From: Brevundimonas sp. NIBR11
Lineage (GTDB): Bacteria > Pseudomonadota > Alphaproteobacteria > Caulobacterales > Caulobacteraceae
Reading direction: 5' to 3'
Assembly (NCBI RefSeq): GCF_027912535.1
Contig: NZ_CP115465.1
Location: 1,406,001 to 1,470,000, forward strand
DNA: 64,000 bases
The notes under the pieces: generated by a model
Databases searched by the model: none
Seen by the model: the letters and a program-made list of their open reading frames with translations, nothing else
What the model was told of the DNA's origin: nothing
In this document: piece after piece, positions 36,246-46,231 of the stretch
Layout: every line of letters begins with the position of its first letter
Numbering within the stretch: position 1 is the first letter of the stretch
Position numbers and translations under genes: made by a program

Positions 36246-37030
36246 CAGTCGCCTGGCAGGCAGAGCGGACGCTTCGCATCCTCGCGAATGAAGGTCACGA
36301 TCTCCATGATCTCAACGAGATCGGCGTACTCGGTTTCGACTTTCTGCAGGCGGTCGGCGAACACACCCTGGCCATCGAAGAGGTCGCGATAGGCGGCCAG
36401 CAGGCGGCGCACCGCATCCTTGCCATAGCCCTTCCGCTTCAGCCCGATCAGGTTCAGCCCCTGCAGACGTGCGTGGTTGCCCCAGGCCGAGCCGTAGGGG
36501 ATCACGTCGCGCGTCACGGCCGCGAGACCGCCGACGATGGCGCCCTGCCCCACGCGTCCATTCTGGTGCACGGCGCTGAGCCCGCCCAGGAAGACCTTGT
36601 CCCCGATCTTCGCATGACCTCCCAAGGTCGCGCTGTTGGCCATCACCACATTGTCGCCGACGACCGCGTCGTGGCCGACGTGGGCGCCCGTCATGAACAG
36701 GCCGTTGGAGCCGACGCGGGTGACGCCCGATCCCTGCGGCGTGCCTCGGTTGAAGGTCGCATGCTCGCGGATGGCGTTGTCCGAGCCGATTTCCAGCCAA
36801 ACCGTCTCGCCCTTGTAGCCGCTGTGCTGGGGGTCGCCGCCGATGACGGCGAACGGGTGGATCACCGTCCGCGCCCCGACCGTCGTGTCCTGCTGCACCA
36901 CCACATGGCTGACCAGGGTCACGCCCTCGGCCAGCACGACGCCCGGTCCGACCGTCGACCAGGGACCGATCACGACGCCGTCGCCGATCTCGGCGTCGGG
37001 GTGAACCATGGCGGTGGGGTGGATGCTCAC
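36245..37030 (-). CDS. lpxA: UDP-N-acetylglucosamine acyltransferase
   Basis: 261 residues of left-handed parallel beta-helix built from hexapeptide repeats (for example HPDAEIGDGVVIGPWSTVG and GPGVVLAEGVTLVSHVVVQ). First step of lipid A synthesis: 3-O-acylation of UDP-GlcNAc from acyl-ACP. The catalytic histidine is in the GAHVGHDAVVGDNVV region. The C-terminal helical part (NLIGLKRKGYGKDAVRRLL) is the ACP-binding end. Coupled to fabZ upstream (4-nt overlap) and lpxI downstream. Confidence 0.96.
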   Translation of the reverse strand: MSIHPTAMVHPDAEIGDGVVIGPWSTVGPGVVLAEGVTLVSHVVVQQDTTVGARTVIHPFAVIGGDPQHSGYKGETVWLEIGSDNAIREHATFNRGTPQGSGVTRVGSNGLFMTGAHVGHDAVVGDNVVMANSATLGGHAKIGDKVFLGGLSAVHQNGRVGQGAIVGGLAAVTRDVIPYGSAWGNHARLQGLNLIGLKRKGYGKDAVRRLLAAYRDLFDGQGVFADRLQKVETEYADLVEIMEIVTFIREDAKRPLCLPGD

Positions 37031-37509
37031 GACGCGGGCTGATCTACAGTGACGACCATGGCCATGAACTCGGCCTCCGCCGCCAGCTTCCCGTCGATGA
37101 AGGTCTCGCCCCGGAATTTGTAGGCGTCTCCCCGCGCGCGCGTGACCATGACGTTCATGTGCAGTTGATCACCGGGCCGCGCCGGCTTCCTGAAGCGGAC
37201 GCCGTCGATGGACATGAACATGATGACCTTGTCGGCCACCGCCACGTCCATGGTCTTCGACATCAACAGAGCGCCGGTCTGGGCCATGGCCTCGACGATC
37301 AGGACGCCCGGCATGACCGGATCTATCGGGAAGTGGCCCGGGAAGAAGGGTTCGTTGTGCGTGACGTTCTTGATGCCCGTGACCGACGTGCCCGGCACGA
37401 ACGCTTCGGCCTTGTCCACCAGGAGGAAGGGGTAGCGGTGGGGCAGCCTGCGCATCACCTCGGCGTAGTCGATGGTCACGTTCGCTTCGGTGTCGCCTGC
37501 CTCGGTCAT
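37027..37509 (-). CDS. fabZ: 3-hydroxyacyl-ACP dehydratase FabZ
   Basis: 160 residues, hot-dog fold. The active-site histidine is in FFPGHFPIDPVMPGVLIVEA, with the glutamate in the same block (VEAMAQTGALL), and LPHRYPFLLVDK is the N-terminal signature. Dehydrates 3-hydroxyacyl-ACPs, competing with LpxA and LpxD for the same substrates, hence the conserved lpxD-fabZ-lpxA order. Overlaps both neighbours by 4 nt. Confidence 0.96.
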   Translation of the reverse strand: MTEAGDTEANVTIDYAEVMRRLPHRYPFLLVDKAEAFVPGTSVTGIKNVTHNEPFFPGHFPIDPVMPGVLIVEAMAQTGALLMSKTMDVAVADKVIMFMSIDGVRFRKPARPGDQLHMNVMVTRARGDAYKFRGETFIDGKLAAEAEFMAMVVTVDQPAS

Positions 37510-38516
37510 CCGTCCGTCTTTCCTTTTCTGGACGCCTGTTTGGACACCCAGACGGTCTCGCGCAAGAACTGACGGATCGGCTTGGCGGGATAGCCGGACC
37601 AGGTCTCGCCCGGCGGCACGTCGGCCAGAACGCCCCCGCCGGCCGCAACGCGGGAGCCAACGCCGATCTGGATGTGATCGCCGACGCCCGCCTGACCGCC
37701 GAACATGACGCCGTCGCCGACGGTCACGGACCCCGAGATGCCCGTCTGACCAGCGATGAGGACATTGCGACCAATCACACAGTTGTGGCCGATCATCACA
37801 AGATTATCGATTTTTGTGTTCTCTCCGACGACGGTGTCGTCGAAAGCGCCTCGGTCGATACAGGTGTTGGCGCCGACGGTGACGCCGTCTTGCAGGATCA
37901 CGCGACCCAACTGGGGAACGTCGACCGCACCGGTCGCCCCGCCGGCCGCGCCGAACCCGGCCTCGCCCAACCGCGCGCCGGCATAGATTTTCACCCGATC
38001 GCCGATCAGGGCGAAGCGTATGGTGACGTTCGGGCCGATGTCGCAATGTCGACCGATCTGGACGCCCGGCCCGATCACGGTGTTGGCGCCAATACGGCTG
38101 CCACGCCCGATGCGCGCGCCCTGTCCCAGAACCACGCCGGGCTCGATGATCACGGTCTCGTCCTCACAGACCTCGGATGGCGCCGCGCCGATGAGGGTGA
38201 CCGGACGATGCAAGGCCTGGGAAATGGCGGCCCAAGCGGCCTGGGGTGTCCGGGAGACGATCACGGCGGCGCTATCAGGCGCCGCTTCGACAAGCTCGGC
38301 GGGCACGATCACGCATCCGGCGGCGGTCGCCTTCAGCGGCTCGAGAAATTTTCGATCGCCCAGAAAGGCCACGGACCCTGCGTCGGCGGTCGACAGCGGC
38401 GCCACGCGCGTGATGCAGACCCCGGAATTGCGAACGACCTCGCCGCCCGTCAGGGCCGCGAGGTCGTCGACGCTGAGCGGGCTCAGCGTTTCGAAGAACC
38501 GGGCGTCGGGCGCCAT
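37506..38516 (-). CDS. lpxD: UDP-3-O-acylglucosamine N-acyltransferase
   Basis: 336 residues. An N-terminal uridine-binding domain (about 1-110, DDLAALTGGEVVRNSG) precedes a hexapeptide-repeat beta-helix (ARIGRGSRIGANTVIGPGVQ, HCDIGPNVTIRFALIGDRVK). The catalytic histidine is in MIGHNCVIGRNVLIAGQTG. It adds the N-linked acyl chain after LpxC, which is not in the window. 14 nt separate it from the skp-like gene. Confidence 0.95.
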   Translation of the reverse strand: MAPDARFFETLSPLSVDDLAALTGGEVVRNSGVCITRVAPLSTADAGSVAFLGDRKFLEPLKATAAGCVIVPAELVEAAPDSAAVIVSRTPQAAWAAISQALHRPVTLIGAAPSEVCEDETVIIEPGVVLGQGARIGRGSRIGANTVIGPGVQIGRHCDIGPNVTIRFALIGDRVKIYAGARLGEAGFGAAGGATGAVDVPQLGRVILQDGVTVGANTCIDRGAFDDTVVGENTKIDNLVMIGHNCVIGRNVLIAGQTGISGSVTVGDGVMFGGQAGVGDHIQIGVGSRVAAGGGVLADVPPGETWSGYPAKPIRQFLRETVWVSKQASRKGKTDG

Positions 38517-38530
38517 GCCCTGCGCCGCCC

Positions 38531-39109
38531 TTACTGGGCCGCTTGCGCCGGAACCGGCATGCGGTTGAAGCTCAGCGTCGGCAGCGCGGTGTTCAGGCGC
38601 TGAATGACCACGTCGGTGACGTCCATGGCCGGGTTCAGGATGAAGACGCTCTCGCGGTCGATCAGGATGCCGCAGCCGCGTTCCTGATAGACGGCGACAA
38701 GAATCGGCTCCACCGCGGCCGAGATCAGGCGGCGCTGTTCCGAGAGGGTGTAGCGCAGTTCATCCTGACGGGTCTGCTCCAGGGTCTGGGCTTCCTGAAT
38801 GCGGGCCTGCAGGGCCGTGCGGCGCGAACCGTCCGGGTCGGCGGTCTGACCGCCCTGCTGCAGGGCCGTGATCTCGGTCTGGATCGACGTGGCGTAAGGG
38901 GCCAGTTCGCCCTGAACTTCGGTCGCCAGCTGCTCCATACGCGTCTGGACGGCCTGACCGGCGGTCGAGGTCGCGAGCAGGCGAGCGTTGTAGTAGACGC
39001 AAACGCCCGGAATGGCCGGACCGGGGTTCTGAGGGCCCTGGGTTTGGGCAGTGGCGGTCGAGGCGATGAGCGAGGCCAGGGCGAAGGCGCCGAGAGCGAG
39101 GATTTTCAT
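38531..39109 (-). CDS. skp: OmpH/Skp-like periplasmic chaperone
   Basis: 192 residues from the ATG at 39109: a clear signal peptide (KILALGAFALASLIASTATA) then a long helical hairpin with high Gln/Arg/Ala content (TRMEQLATEVQGELAPYATS, ARIQEAQTLEQTRQDELRYT), as in OmpH family chaperones that hold unfolded outer membrane proteins. Two cysteines (VCVYY and GCGILID) could form a disulfide. A longer open frame upstream lies inside bamA and is not used. It is located between bamA and lpxD, as is standard. Confidence 0.9.
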   Translation of the reverse strand: MKILALGAFALASLIASTATAQTQGPQNPGPAIPGVCVYYNARLLATSTAGQAVQTRMEQLATEVQGELAPYATSIQTEITALQQGGQTADPDGSRRTALQARIQEAQTLEQTRQDELRYTLSEQRRLISAAVEPILVAVYQERGCGILIDRESVFILNPAMDVTDVVIQRLNTALPTLSFNRMPVPAQAAQ

Positions 39110-39140
39110 GGGTAACCTTATGGGGCCAAAGGGCCCGGGC

Positions 39141-41603
39141 TTAGAACTGGGTTGATGTCGAGAAGCGGAAGGTTTCGGTCCGATCGTAGTCTTCTTGTCG
39201 CAGGATTTTGCTGAAATCGAACCGGATCGGACCCATAGGCGATTTCCAGTGAACGCTGAGGCCCGCTGAGGCGCGCAAGGACAAGTCGTCGGCGATGGTG
39301 GTGTCGGGAAGGCCGTTGGTTCCGAGGGTGTAACGGTTGTCCAGGACGCCCAGAGTGCCGACATCAGCGAACAGGGAGGTCTTGATGCCGTACTGTTCGG
39401 GCAGGCCGTTGGGCAGCGTCAGCTCGACGCTGCCGACGGCGTAGAAGTTGCCGCCGAGCGCGTCGTTGGTCGAGAGATCGCGCGGCCCCATGCCGGCGTT
39501 CTCGAAGCCGCGGAAGCTGTTGCCGCCCTTGAAGAAGCGGTCGTTGATGCGAACCGCATCGCCGCTCCAGCCTGACACATAGCCGGCGGCGCCTGAGACG
39601 GTCACGATCCAGCTCGGCGTGATGCCGTAATAGACGTTGGCGTCCATTTCGGTCTTCACATAGTTCACGTCCCCGCCGAGCCCGGCGAAGTCCTGACGCA
39701 GCGACCCGGTCCAGCCGCGAGTGGCGCGGATCGGGTCGTTACGACGGTCGATCTGAAGGGTGTAGCCGACCGACGAGTTGAGCGAGGCGCCGACCTGTTC
39801 GCACAGGGCTGATGAGCCGATGCCGTTGGCGTCGCAATAGCCGAACGGCACCAGGATCTCGTCGTCCTTGATGAAGTATCGGGTCGACAGGCGGCTGTAG
39901 CCGTTCAGCGGATAGGTCAGGCGCACGCCCGCGCCTGTCGACCTGTAATCGAAAGAGGATTCTTCCTGGAAGTCGTAGCGCGAGTGGAACAAGTCGAACC
40001 CGGCGCCGATGTCGCGGCCCAGGAACCGCGGCTCGGTGAAGCGGAAGTCGATCTGCTGACGCAGGGAGCCCCACTCGACACGTGCGACCACGTTCTGGCC
40101 CCGACCTCGGAAATTCCGCTCCGAAATACCCAGGTTGACCACGAAGCTGTCGACCGAGCTGAAGCCGGCGCCGACGGAGAGTTCGCCGGTCGGCTGTTCC
40201 TCGACCGTGACGTTGACGATCGAGCGGTCGGGCGCGGCGCCGCGAGTCTCGTCGACCGTGACCTCCTTGAAGAAGCCGAGGGCGCGCAGATTGTTGCGCG
40301 ACCGCTCCAGCAGGGTGCGGTTAAAGGCGTCGCCTTCGGTCACCATCAGCTCGCGCCGAATGACCGGATCGATGGTGCGGGTGTTGCCGATGACGTTGAT
40401 GCGATCGACGTAGACGCGCTGGCCCTCGGACACATTGAAGGTGACGTCGATCGTGTCGGTATCGGGGTTCGGGCGGTAGGTCGGGTTGATATCGACGAAG
40501 GCGTAGCCCGCCGAGCCCGCAGCAAAGGTCAGGGCGTCGACGGAGCTCTCGATCTTGTCGCTCTCGTACAGATCGCCCGTCCGGATAGGCAGCAGCAGCT
40601 CAAGGAAGTCCGCGTTCAGACGATCGTTCTGGGTGACGACCTGGATGTCGCCGAAATTGTATTTGTCGCCCTCGTCGACCGTCAGCGTCATGGCGAAGGC
40701 GCTGTCGTCCGGCGCCAGCTCGGCCACGGCCGAGGTGATGCGGAAGTCGTAGTAGCCGCGGTTCGTATAGAATTTCCGCAACTGCTCGCGGTCGTAGTCA
40801 AGGCGGCCTGGATCGTAGTTGTCGTTCTTGGTGAACAGACGCCACCAGCGTGACTGCTTGGTCACCATGACCTCACGCAGTTCGCTATCCGAGAAGGCGT
40901 CGTTGCCCAGGAAGGTGATCGCCTGAACGCCCGTCTCGGGACCTTCGTCGATCTCGAAGATGACGTCGACGCGGTTCTGTTCGAGTTGGACCAGCTTGGG
41001 CGTCACCGTCGCGGAAATGCGGCCCGATAGGCGGTAAAGTTCGATGATCTTGCCCACGTCCTCCTGGACCCGGGCGCGCGTGTAGATGCCGCGCGGCGAG
41101 ATGGTCACTTCCTCGCGCAGCTTGTCCTCGCTGACCGCGCCGTTGCCCTCGAACACGACCTGATTGATGATCGGGTTCTCGACGATGCGGACGATCAGAT
41201 CGCCGTTGGGCTGAAGCCCGATCTGAACATCGGCGAACAGTTGCGTCCGCGTCAGGGTCCGGATGGCGACGTCCAGGATTACCGGGTCGATGGTGTCGCC
41301 GGGCTGGATCGGCAGATAGGACAGGACCGTGGTCTGGTCGATGCGCTGGTTGCCCTGAACCAGGATGCGGTTGACCACTCCGGTTTCCGGGCGTGGATCC
41401 GGCGTCGCCGGCGCCGCCGTCTGGACGGGATCGGTCGACGGAGCGGGCGCCGTCTGGGCCAGCGCTGGAGTCCCCGCGACGAGCGCCAGCAGGCTGGCCG
41501 TCGCCGCACAGGTCCTGCGCAGATTGCGGTCACCCGTAGTGGAAGCGGCGCGGGGGTCGTTCAGGATCATGCGGGAAACCATCGGGGGCTGGCGTTGGCT
41601 CAA
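39141..41603 (-). CDS. bamA: Outer membrane protein assembly factor BamA
   Basis: About 820 residues. Signal peptide (ATASLLALVAGTPALAQ), then five POTRA repeats (for example NRILVQGNQRIDQTTVLSYL, IINQVVFEGNGAVSEDKL, QAITFLGNDAFSDSELREVM, YVDRINVIGNTRTIDPVIRR) and a 16-strand barrel with VGAGFSSVDSFVVNLGISE, GGNSFRGFENAGMGPRD (the RGF loop motif) and a terminal Phe (STSTQF). Inserts beta-barrel proteins such as BtuB into the outer membrane. Start uncertain: a TTG at 41603 overlaps the rseP stop (TTGA); ATGs at 41582 and 41570 are alternatives that keep the signal peptide. Confidence 0.94.
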   Translation of the reverse strand: MSQRQPPMVSRMILNDPRAASTTGDRNLRRTCAATASLLALVAGTPALAQTAPAPSTDPVQTAAPATPDPRPETGVVNRILVQGNQRIDQTTVLSYLPIQPGDTIDPVILDVAIRTLTRTQLFADVQIGLQPNGDLIVRIVENPIINQVVFEGNGAVSEDKLREEVTISPRGIYTRARVQEDVGKIIELYRLSGRISATVTPKLVQLEQNRVDVIFEIDEGPETGVQAITFLGNDAFSDSELREVMVTKQSRWWRLFTKNDNYDPGRLDYDREQLRKFYTNRGYYDFRITSAVAELAPDDSAFAMTLTVDEGDKYNFGDIQVVTQNDRLNADFLELLLPIRTGDLYESDKIESSVDALTFAAGSAGYAFVDINPTYRPNPDTDTIDVTFNVSEGQRVYVDRINVIGNTRTIDPVIRRELMVTEGDAFNRTLLERSRNNLRALGFFKEVTVDETRGAAPDRSIVNVTVEEQPTGELSVGAGFSSVDSFVVNLGISERNFRGRGQNVVARVEWGSLRQQIDFRFTEPRFLGRDIGAGFDLFHSRYDFQEESSFDYRSTGAGVRLTYPLNGYSRLSTRYFIKDDEILVPFGYCDANGIGSSALCEQVGASLNSSVGYTLQIDRRNDPIRATRGWTGSLRQDFAGLGGDVNYVKTEMDANVYYGITPSWIVTVSGAAGYVSGWSGDAVRINDRFFKGGNSFRGFENAGMGPRDLSTNDALGGNFYAVGSVELTLPNGLPEQYGIKTSLFADVGTLGVLDNRYTLGTNGLPDTTIADDLSLRASAGLSVHWKSPMGPIRFDFSKILRQEDYDRTETFRFSTSTQF

Positions 41604-42817
41604 CTGACGAGCCCGCCGAGGAATTGGAACACGTTCGACTTCTGCAGGTCGTTCCAGGTGGCGAACAACATCAAACCCGCCAGCAAAGCAAGACCGACCC
41701 GGTATCCCGCCTCTTGAACATTGGCGGCCACGGGTTTCTTCGCCACAGCCTCATAGGCGTAGAAGACCAGATGTCCGCCGTCCAGAACCGGGATGGGCAA
41801 GAGGTTTAGAAAGCCGATTCCGATCGAAAGTATGGCGGCGAAGCTCGTCAGCGTCAGGAGCAGGTTCAGCGCCGTCGCGCCCGGATCGGGATTGGCGGCC
41901 ACGGCGGCCTTGGTCAGTGCGCCCGACGCCTTGGCGATGCCCAGCGGCCCGCTCAGCTGGTCGCCGGATTCCCGGCCCGTGAAGATGCGCCCCAGATAGG
42001 TCAGGGTCGTGCCCAGGATGTCGCCCGTCTCACGCACCCCGCGACCGACGGCCTCGATGGGATTGTAGCGGACATACCGCACGTCCTGGCGGGGGCTGAT
42101 CAGGGACAGGCCGATGCGGCCTACGCTGACGCGACCGGCGATGGGGTCGGTCTCGGCGCGCCGAACCGGGGTGGCGATCAGTTCGATCTCGCTTCCGGCC
42201 CGTTCCACGGTGAAGCGCAGGGCGTCGCCGCTGGACAAGCTCACCTTCCGCGTCACCTCGCCGGCGTCGCCGATCACCCGGCCGTTGATGGCCGTGATCA
42301 GGTCGCCGGTCTGAAATCCGGCGGTCGCGGCGGGCGACCCGGACGCGACATCGGCCACCTGTGCCGGGCGCAACCGGTCTCCGATGGCCGAGAACAACAG
42401 GGTGAAGATGAAGATGGCCAGGATGAAGTTGGCCACCGGTCCGGCGGCGACGATCAGCATCCGCTGCCACACGGGCTTGAAGTGGAAATAGTCGCGCTCC
42501 GCCCCCGCGCCGTCGCGGGCGACGATCTCGGACTTCAGGGCCGCCAGGCCCCGGCTATCGGGCACGCTGGACGCATCCATGTCGCCCGAGAATTTCACAT
42601 AGCCGCCCAGAGGCATCCAGCCGACGCGCCATTCGATGCCGTGCTTGTCGGTGCGGCTGAACAGGGCCTTGCCGAACCCGATGGCGAACCGGTCGACCTT
42701 TACGCCGAAGGCGCGCGCGACCCAGAAATGGCCCAGCTCATGGATGGTGACGATGATCGTCAGCACCAGCAGGAACGGCACGACGTAGATCAGGGCCTGT
42801 CCCAGGAATTCCAGCAT
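41600..42817 (-). CDS. rseP: Site-2 protease RseP/MmpA family zinc metalloprotease
   Basis: 405 residues. The membrane-embedded zinc site is HELGH (H26, E27, H30) in the first span, with the third ligand in LLPIPVLDGGHLVFY near the C-terminus. A single PDZ domain (about 125-200, with GFQTGDLITAINGRVIGDAG) sits in the periplasm; E. coli RseP has two. Performs intramembrane cleavage. The Caulobacter orthologue MmpA degrades the polarity factor PodJ, so a similar role is plausible. Co-transcribed with dxr upstream and bamA downstream. Confidence 0.94.
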   Translation of the reverse strand: MLEFLGQALIYVVPFLLVLTIIVTIHELGHFWVARAFGVKVDRFAIGFGKALFSRTDKHGIEWRVGWMPLGGYVKFSGDMDASSVPDSRGLAALKSEIVARDGAGAERDYFHFKPVWQRMLIVAAGPVANFILAIFIFTLLFSAIGDRLRPAQVADVASGSPAATAGFQTGDLITAINGRVIGDAGEVTRKVSLSSGDALRFTVERAGSEIELIATPVRRAETDPIAGRVSVGRIGLSLISPRQDVRYVRYNPIEAVGRGVRETGDILGTTLTYLGRIFTGRESGDQLSGPLGIAKASGALTKAAVAANPDPGATALNLLLTLTSFAAILSIGIGFLNLLPIPVLDGGHLVFYAYEAVAKKPVAANVQEAGYRVGLALLAGLMLFATWNDLQKSNVFQFLGGLVS

Positions 42818-42847
42818 GCCGTCTCCGTTCCCACCCAGCCGAATGGC

Positions 42848-44044
42848 TCAGGCGGCGAGCGCCAGATCCCCGACGATCTCGACCGCCACCCGACGGGCGC
42901 GCGCGTCGAGCGCGAGCGCACCGGCGCAGGCATCGTCAAAGTCGGCGTCCGCCCCCATCTTCGTCATCCGATCCAGGGTTTCGGCGACGACTGCGGCAAT
43001 ATTGAGAAACGCCAGACGGCGGTCAAGGAAGGCCAGGGCGGCGACCTCGTTGGCGGCGTTGAAGATGGTCGGCGCCCCTCTGCCAGCCTCCAGCGCCTCG
43101 CGCGCCAGCCGCAGCGAGGGGAACCGCTCCGTATCGGGCGCTTCGAAGGTCAGTCGGCCCAAGGCGGCCAGATCCAGCTGCGGCGCCGGCCACGCCATTC
43201 GATCCGGCCATGCCAGGGCGCAGGCGATCGGCGTCTTCATGTCCGGCGGCCCCATCTGGGCCAGGGTCGAGCCGTCGATGAACTCGACCAGGCTGTGAAT
43301 GATCGATTCCGGGTGGACGACGACGTCGATCTTCGATGCGGGCATGTCGAACAGATAGGCCGCCTCGATCATCTCCAGACCCTTGTTGGCCATGGTGGCG
43401 CTGTCGACCGAGATCTTCGCCCCCATGCTCCAGTTCGGGTGAGCGACGGCCTGCTCTGGCGTCATGGCGGCCATCTCGACCCGCGTGGCCTTGCGGAACG
43501 GCCCGCCGGAAGCCGTCAGGATTAAACGCGAGACTCGCTCGGGCGCCTCGGCTGGGAAGACCTGGAAGATGGCGGAATGTTCGGAATCGACCGGGATCAA
43601 ACGCCCGCCGCTGGCCTGCACGCGCTCTATCAGGGCGCGGCCGCAGCAGACCAGACTCTCCTTGTTGGCCAGGGCCAGGGTCGCCCCGGTCGCGGCGGCG
43701 GCCCAGGCGGACTTCAGACCCGCCGCGCCCACGATCGACGCCATCACGAGGTCCACCGGGCGCGTCGCCGCCTCGACAATCGCCGCTTCCCCAGCCGCCG
43801 CCTCGACGCCCGTGCCAGCCAGCGCTGCCCGCAGAGCTTCAAGCTTGGCGGGATCGGCTGTTACCGCGATCCCCGGCCGCCAGCGCCGCGCCTGTTCGGC
43901 CAGCCGCGCAATGTTTTGACCTCCGGTCAGGGCGACGACATCGAAATCGCCCGTCCCCGCCGCCTGGGCCTGATCCATCAGGTCGAGCGTTGAGGCGCCC
44001 ACAGATCCGGTCGAGCCCAGTACGGTCACACGGCGCCGGATCAC
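42848..44044 (-). CDS. dxr: 1-deoxy-D-xylulose 5-phosphate reductoisomerase
   Basis: 398 residues. Second step of the MEP isoprenoid pathway, which supplies the substrate for UppS two genes upstream. [18 protein letters not shown] is the NADPH loop; [33 protein letters not shown] and [20 protein letters not shown] are the substrate and metal blocks. I place the start at the GTG at 44044, whose GTGA overlaps the cdsA stop by 4 nt; an ATG eight codons earlier (44068) would overlap cdsA by 28 nt. The open frame also runs deep into cdsA, which is not real. Confidence 0.93.
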   Translation of the reverse strand: MIRRRVTVLGSTGSVGASTLDLMDQAQAAGTGDFDVVALTGGQNIARLAEQARRWRPGIAVTADPAKLEALRAALAGTGVEAAAGEAAIVEAATRPVDLVMASIVGAAGLKSAWAAAATGATLALANKESLVCCGRALIERVQASGGRLIPVDSEHSAIFQVFPAEAPERVSRLILTASGGPFRKATRVEMAAMTPEQAVAHPNWSMGAKISVDSATMANKGLEMIEAAYLFDMPASKIDVVVHPESIIHSLVEFIDGSTLAQMGPPDMKTPIACALAWPDRMAWPAPQLDLAALGRLTFEAPDTERFPSLRLAREALEAGRGAPTIFNAANEVAALAFLDRRLAFLNIAAVVAETLDRMTKMGADADFDDACAGALALDARARRVAVEIVGDLALAA

Positions 44045-44859
44045 GCGCCGCCGCCGAAATAGTGCCATAGGGTCCGTCCGATGGCGACGATCACGATGGC
44101 GAACATCAGCCCGTCGACGCGGTCCATGAGCCCGCCGTGGCCGGGGATCAGGTTGCCGGCGTCCTTCACCCCGAACCGTCGCTTCAGCGCGGACTCCCAC
44201 AGATCGCCCGCCATGGTCGCTAGGGCAGCCGCGAAGCCGAGCAGCGCGCTCCATTGCATCGAGCGGATGCCCGCTTCCGGCAAGGCGGCCATCGCGGCGC
44301 CCGCGATGGTGCCGGCGATCAGGCCGCCGATGAAGCCCGACCAGGTCTTGTTCGGCGAATAGCGCGGCCAGAGCTTGGGTCCGCCCACAGCGCTGCCGAC
44401 CATGAAGGCGACGATGTCGGACGCCCAGGCGACCACGAAGGCCAGGGTCACCCAGTAGAAGCCGACCGCGGTGTTCCCGTCCCGAAGCCAGATCAGCAAC
44501 AGGGCTGGCCAGCCCAGGTACAGAACGCCATAGGCCGCATCGATGCCCGACTGGCCGCGCAGCCTGGCGAACACGCCGGCAGCCGCGCCGCCGAACACCA
44601 GCAGGACAAGGCTGAACGACAGGGCGTCGTTCGGCTGGGACAGAAGCATCGCCATCAGCGCCAGCGACACGGCGGCGGCGATCGCCTTCCAGTCCGACGG
44701 CGCGCTCATCCGCGCCCATTCGGTCGACAGCACCCCGCATGCGATCAGCAACACGGCCAGGATCCACGGGCCGCCGAACCACACCGCCAGCAAGGCGATC
44801 GGCGCCAGCACGAGGGCCGAGGCAGCGCGCAGGCCCATATCGCGCACCTTGAACGCCAT
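44041..44859 (-). CDS. cdsA: Phosphatidate cytidylyltransferase
   Basis: 272 residues, about seven to eight membrane segments. Makes CDP-diacylglycerol for phospholipids. The signature is near the C-terminus: [16 protein letters not shown] and [20 protein letters not shown], where the aspartates bind metal. Coupled to uppS (one-base TGATG overlap) and dxr (4-nt overlap). Confidence 0.95.
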   Translation of the reverse strand: MAFKVRDMGLRAASALVLAPIALLAVWFGGPWILAVLLIACGVLSTEWARMSAPSDWKAIAAAVSLALMAMLLSQPNDALSFSLVLLVFGGAAAGVFARLRGQSGIDAAYGVLYLGWPALLLIWLRDGNTAVGFYWVTLAFVVAWASDIVAFMVGSAVGGPKLWPRYSPNKTWSGFIGGLIAGTIAGAAMAALPEAGIRSMQWSALLGFAAALATMAGDLWESALKRRFGVKDAGNLIPGHGGLMDRVDGLMFAIVIVAIGRTLWHYFGGGA

Positions 44860-45614
44860 CAGCCGGCCGCGAACGCCGGCTCGACCGCGATCGCTCCGAA
44901 ACGCCGGTCACGCTGCTGATACTGATGGACGGCGTCGGCCAGCGCCTCAGGGCCGTAATCGGGCCAGAGGATATTCTGGTAGACCAACTCGGCATAGGCC
45001 GCCTCCCACAGGAGGAAGTTCGACAGCCGCTGCTCGCCCGAGGTCCTCACGATCAGATCGACCGGGGGTCCGCCTGCGGTCGACAACCCCAGACCCAAAG
45101 CCGCCTCATCCAGGGGTCCGGTCGCCTGACCAGCCAGCAACTGGTCCACATACGCCTGGGCCGCATCGACGATGTCCGCCCGGCCGCCGTAGTTGAACGC
45201 GACCTGGAGCAGGAAGCGGGAGTTGTGCGCCGTGGTCCGTTCCGCGCGCTCGACGATGCCGGCGATATCGGCCGGCAGGCCGTTACGACGACCCAAGACC
45301 CGTACGCGCACGCCGTTCTTCTCAAGCCGGGCCAGATCGCTGGCCACATAGGACCGGACCAGCCCCATCAGGTCGGACACCTCCTCCGCGGGACGTCGCC
45401 AGTTCTCGGTGGAGAACCCGAAAACGGTCAGGCACTCGATGCCGAAATCGGGCGCCGCCTGCACCGTCCGCTTCAACGCCTGGACACCCTCCCGATGGCC
45501 CATGGCCCGGGGCAGACCGCGAGCCTGAGCCCAGCGACCGTTGCCGTCCATGATCAGTGCGACGTGCCGAGGCCCCGCTTCGGGGGTTGGCGCGCCGCCG
45601 GTGGTGGCGGTCAT
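44859..45614 (-). CDS. uppS: Undecaprenyl diphosphate synthase (cis-prenyltransferase)
   Basis: 251 residues. Builds the C55 lipid carrier of cell-wall synthesis. [20 protein letters not shown] contains catalytic D23, [13 protein letters not shown] and [11 protein letters not shown] follow, and [26 protein letters not shown] is the C-terminal block. It links dxr (precursor supply) to frr and the cell-envelope genes in one operon. Confidence 0.96.
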   Translation of the reverse strand: MTATTGGAPTPEAGPRHVALIMDGNGRWAQARGLPRAMGHREGVQALKRTVQAAPDFGIECLTVFGFSTENWRRPAEEVSDLMGLVRSYVASDLARLEKNGVRVRVLGRRNGLPADIAGIVERAERTTAHNSRFLLQVAFNYGGRADIVDAAQAYVDQLLAGQATGPLDEAALGLGLSTAGGPPVDLIVRTSGEQRLSNFLLWEAAYAELVYQNILWPDYGPEALADAVHQYQQRDRRFGAIAVEPAFAAG

Positions 45615-45647
45615 TCGTAATCCGTTCTGTCGAGGGCCGAAGGAACC

Positions 45648-46205
45648 TCAGACCTGCATGATCTCAACTTCCTTGGTCTTCAAGGTCTCGTCGATGCGCT
45701 TGATGGCCGCGTCCGTGTCCTTCTGGACCTCGGCCTCCATCTTCTTCTGCTCGTCCTGCGAAATTTCGCCAGCCTTCTCGGCCTTCTTGAGGTCCTCGTT
45801 GGCGTCACGGCGCACGTTACGCACGGCGATCTTCTGCTGTTCGGCGTATTTGCCGGCCAGCTTGGCCAACTCCTTGCGTCGTTCCTCGGTCAGAGGCGGT
45901 ACGGGGATGCGCAGGGTCTGGCCATCGACGATGGGGTTCAGGCCCAGACCGGCGGCGCGGATGGCCTTCTCGACCGGTCCGACCATGCCCTTGTCCCAGA
46001 CGCTGACCGCGATCAGGCGCGGTTCGGGCACCGAGATGGCGGCCACGGCGTTCAGCGGCGACGAGGCGCCATAGGCCTGGACCTGCACGGGATCCAGAAG
46101 GCCGGCGTTCGCGCGACCGGTGCGCAGACCTTGGAATTCCTCCTTCAGGGAGGACACGGACTTGTCCATGCGGTCGCGATAGGTCTTCAGATCGGGCTTG
46201 GCCAT
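45648..46205 (-). CDS. frr: Ribosome recycling factor
   Basis: 185 residues, three-helix bundle plus a beta domain. [20 protein letters not shown] at the N-terminus is the family signature, [20 protein letters not shown] the hinge region, and the C-terminal helix is [20 protein letters not shown]. Splits post-termination ribosomes with EF-G. Lies between pyrH (26 nt) and uppS (33 nt). Confidence 0.97.
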   Translation of the reverse strand: MAKPDLKTYRDRMDKSVSSLKEEFQGLRTGRANAGLLDPVQVQAYGASSPLNAVAAISVPEPRLIAVSVWDKGMVGPVEKAIRAAGLGLNPIVDGQTLRIPVPPLTEERRKELAKLAGKYAEQQKIAVRNVRRDANEDLKKAEKAGEISQDEQKKMEAEVQKDTDAAIKRIDETLKTKEVEIMQV

Positions 46206-46231
46206 AGGGGTCTCCTCGTTCTTCTCTCGAC

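Noticed and set aside
42848..44995. A 715-codon frame including dxr and antisense-free sequence through cdsA
   Set aside because: The part beyond 44068 is cdsA read in the wrong frame; only the dxr part carries family motifs.
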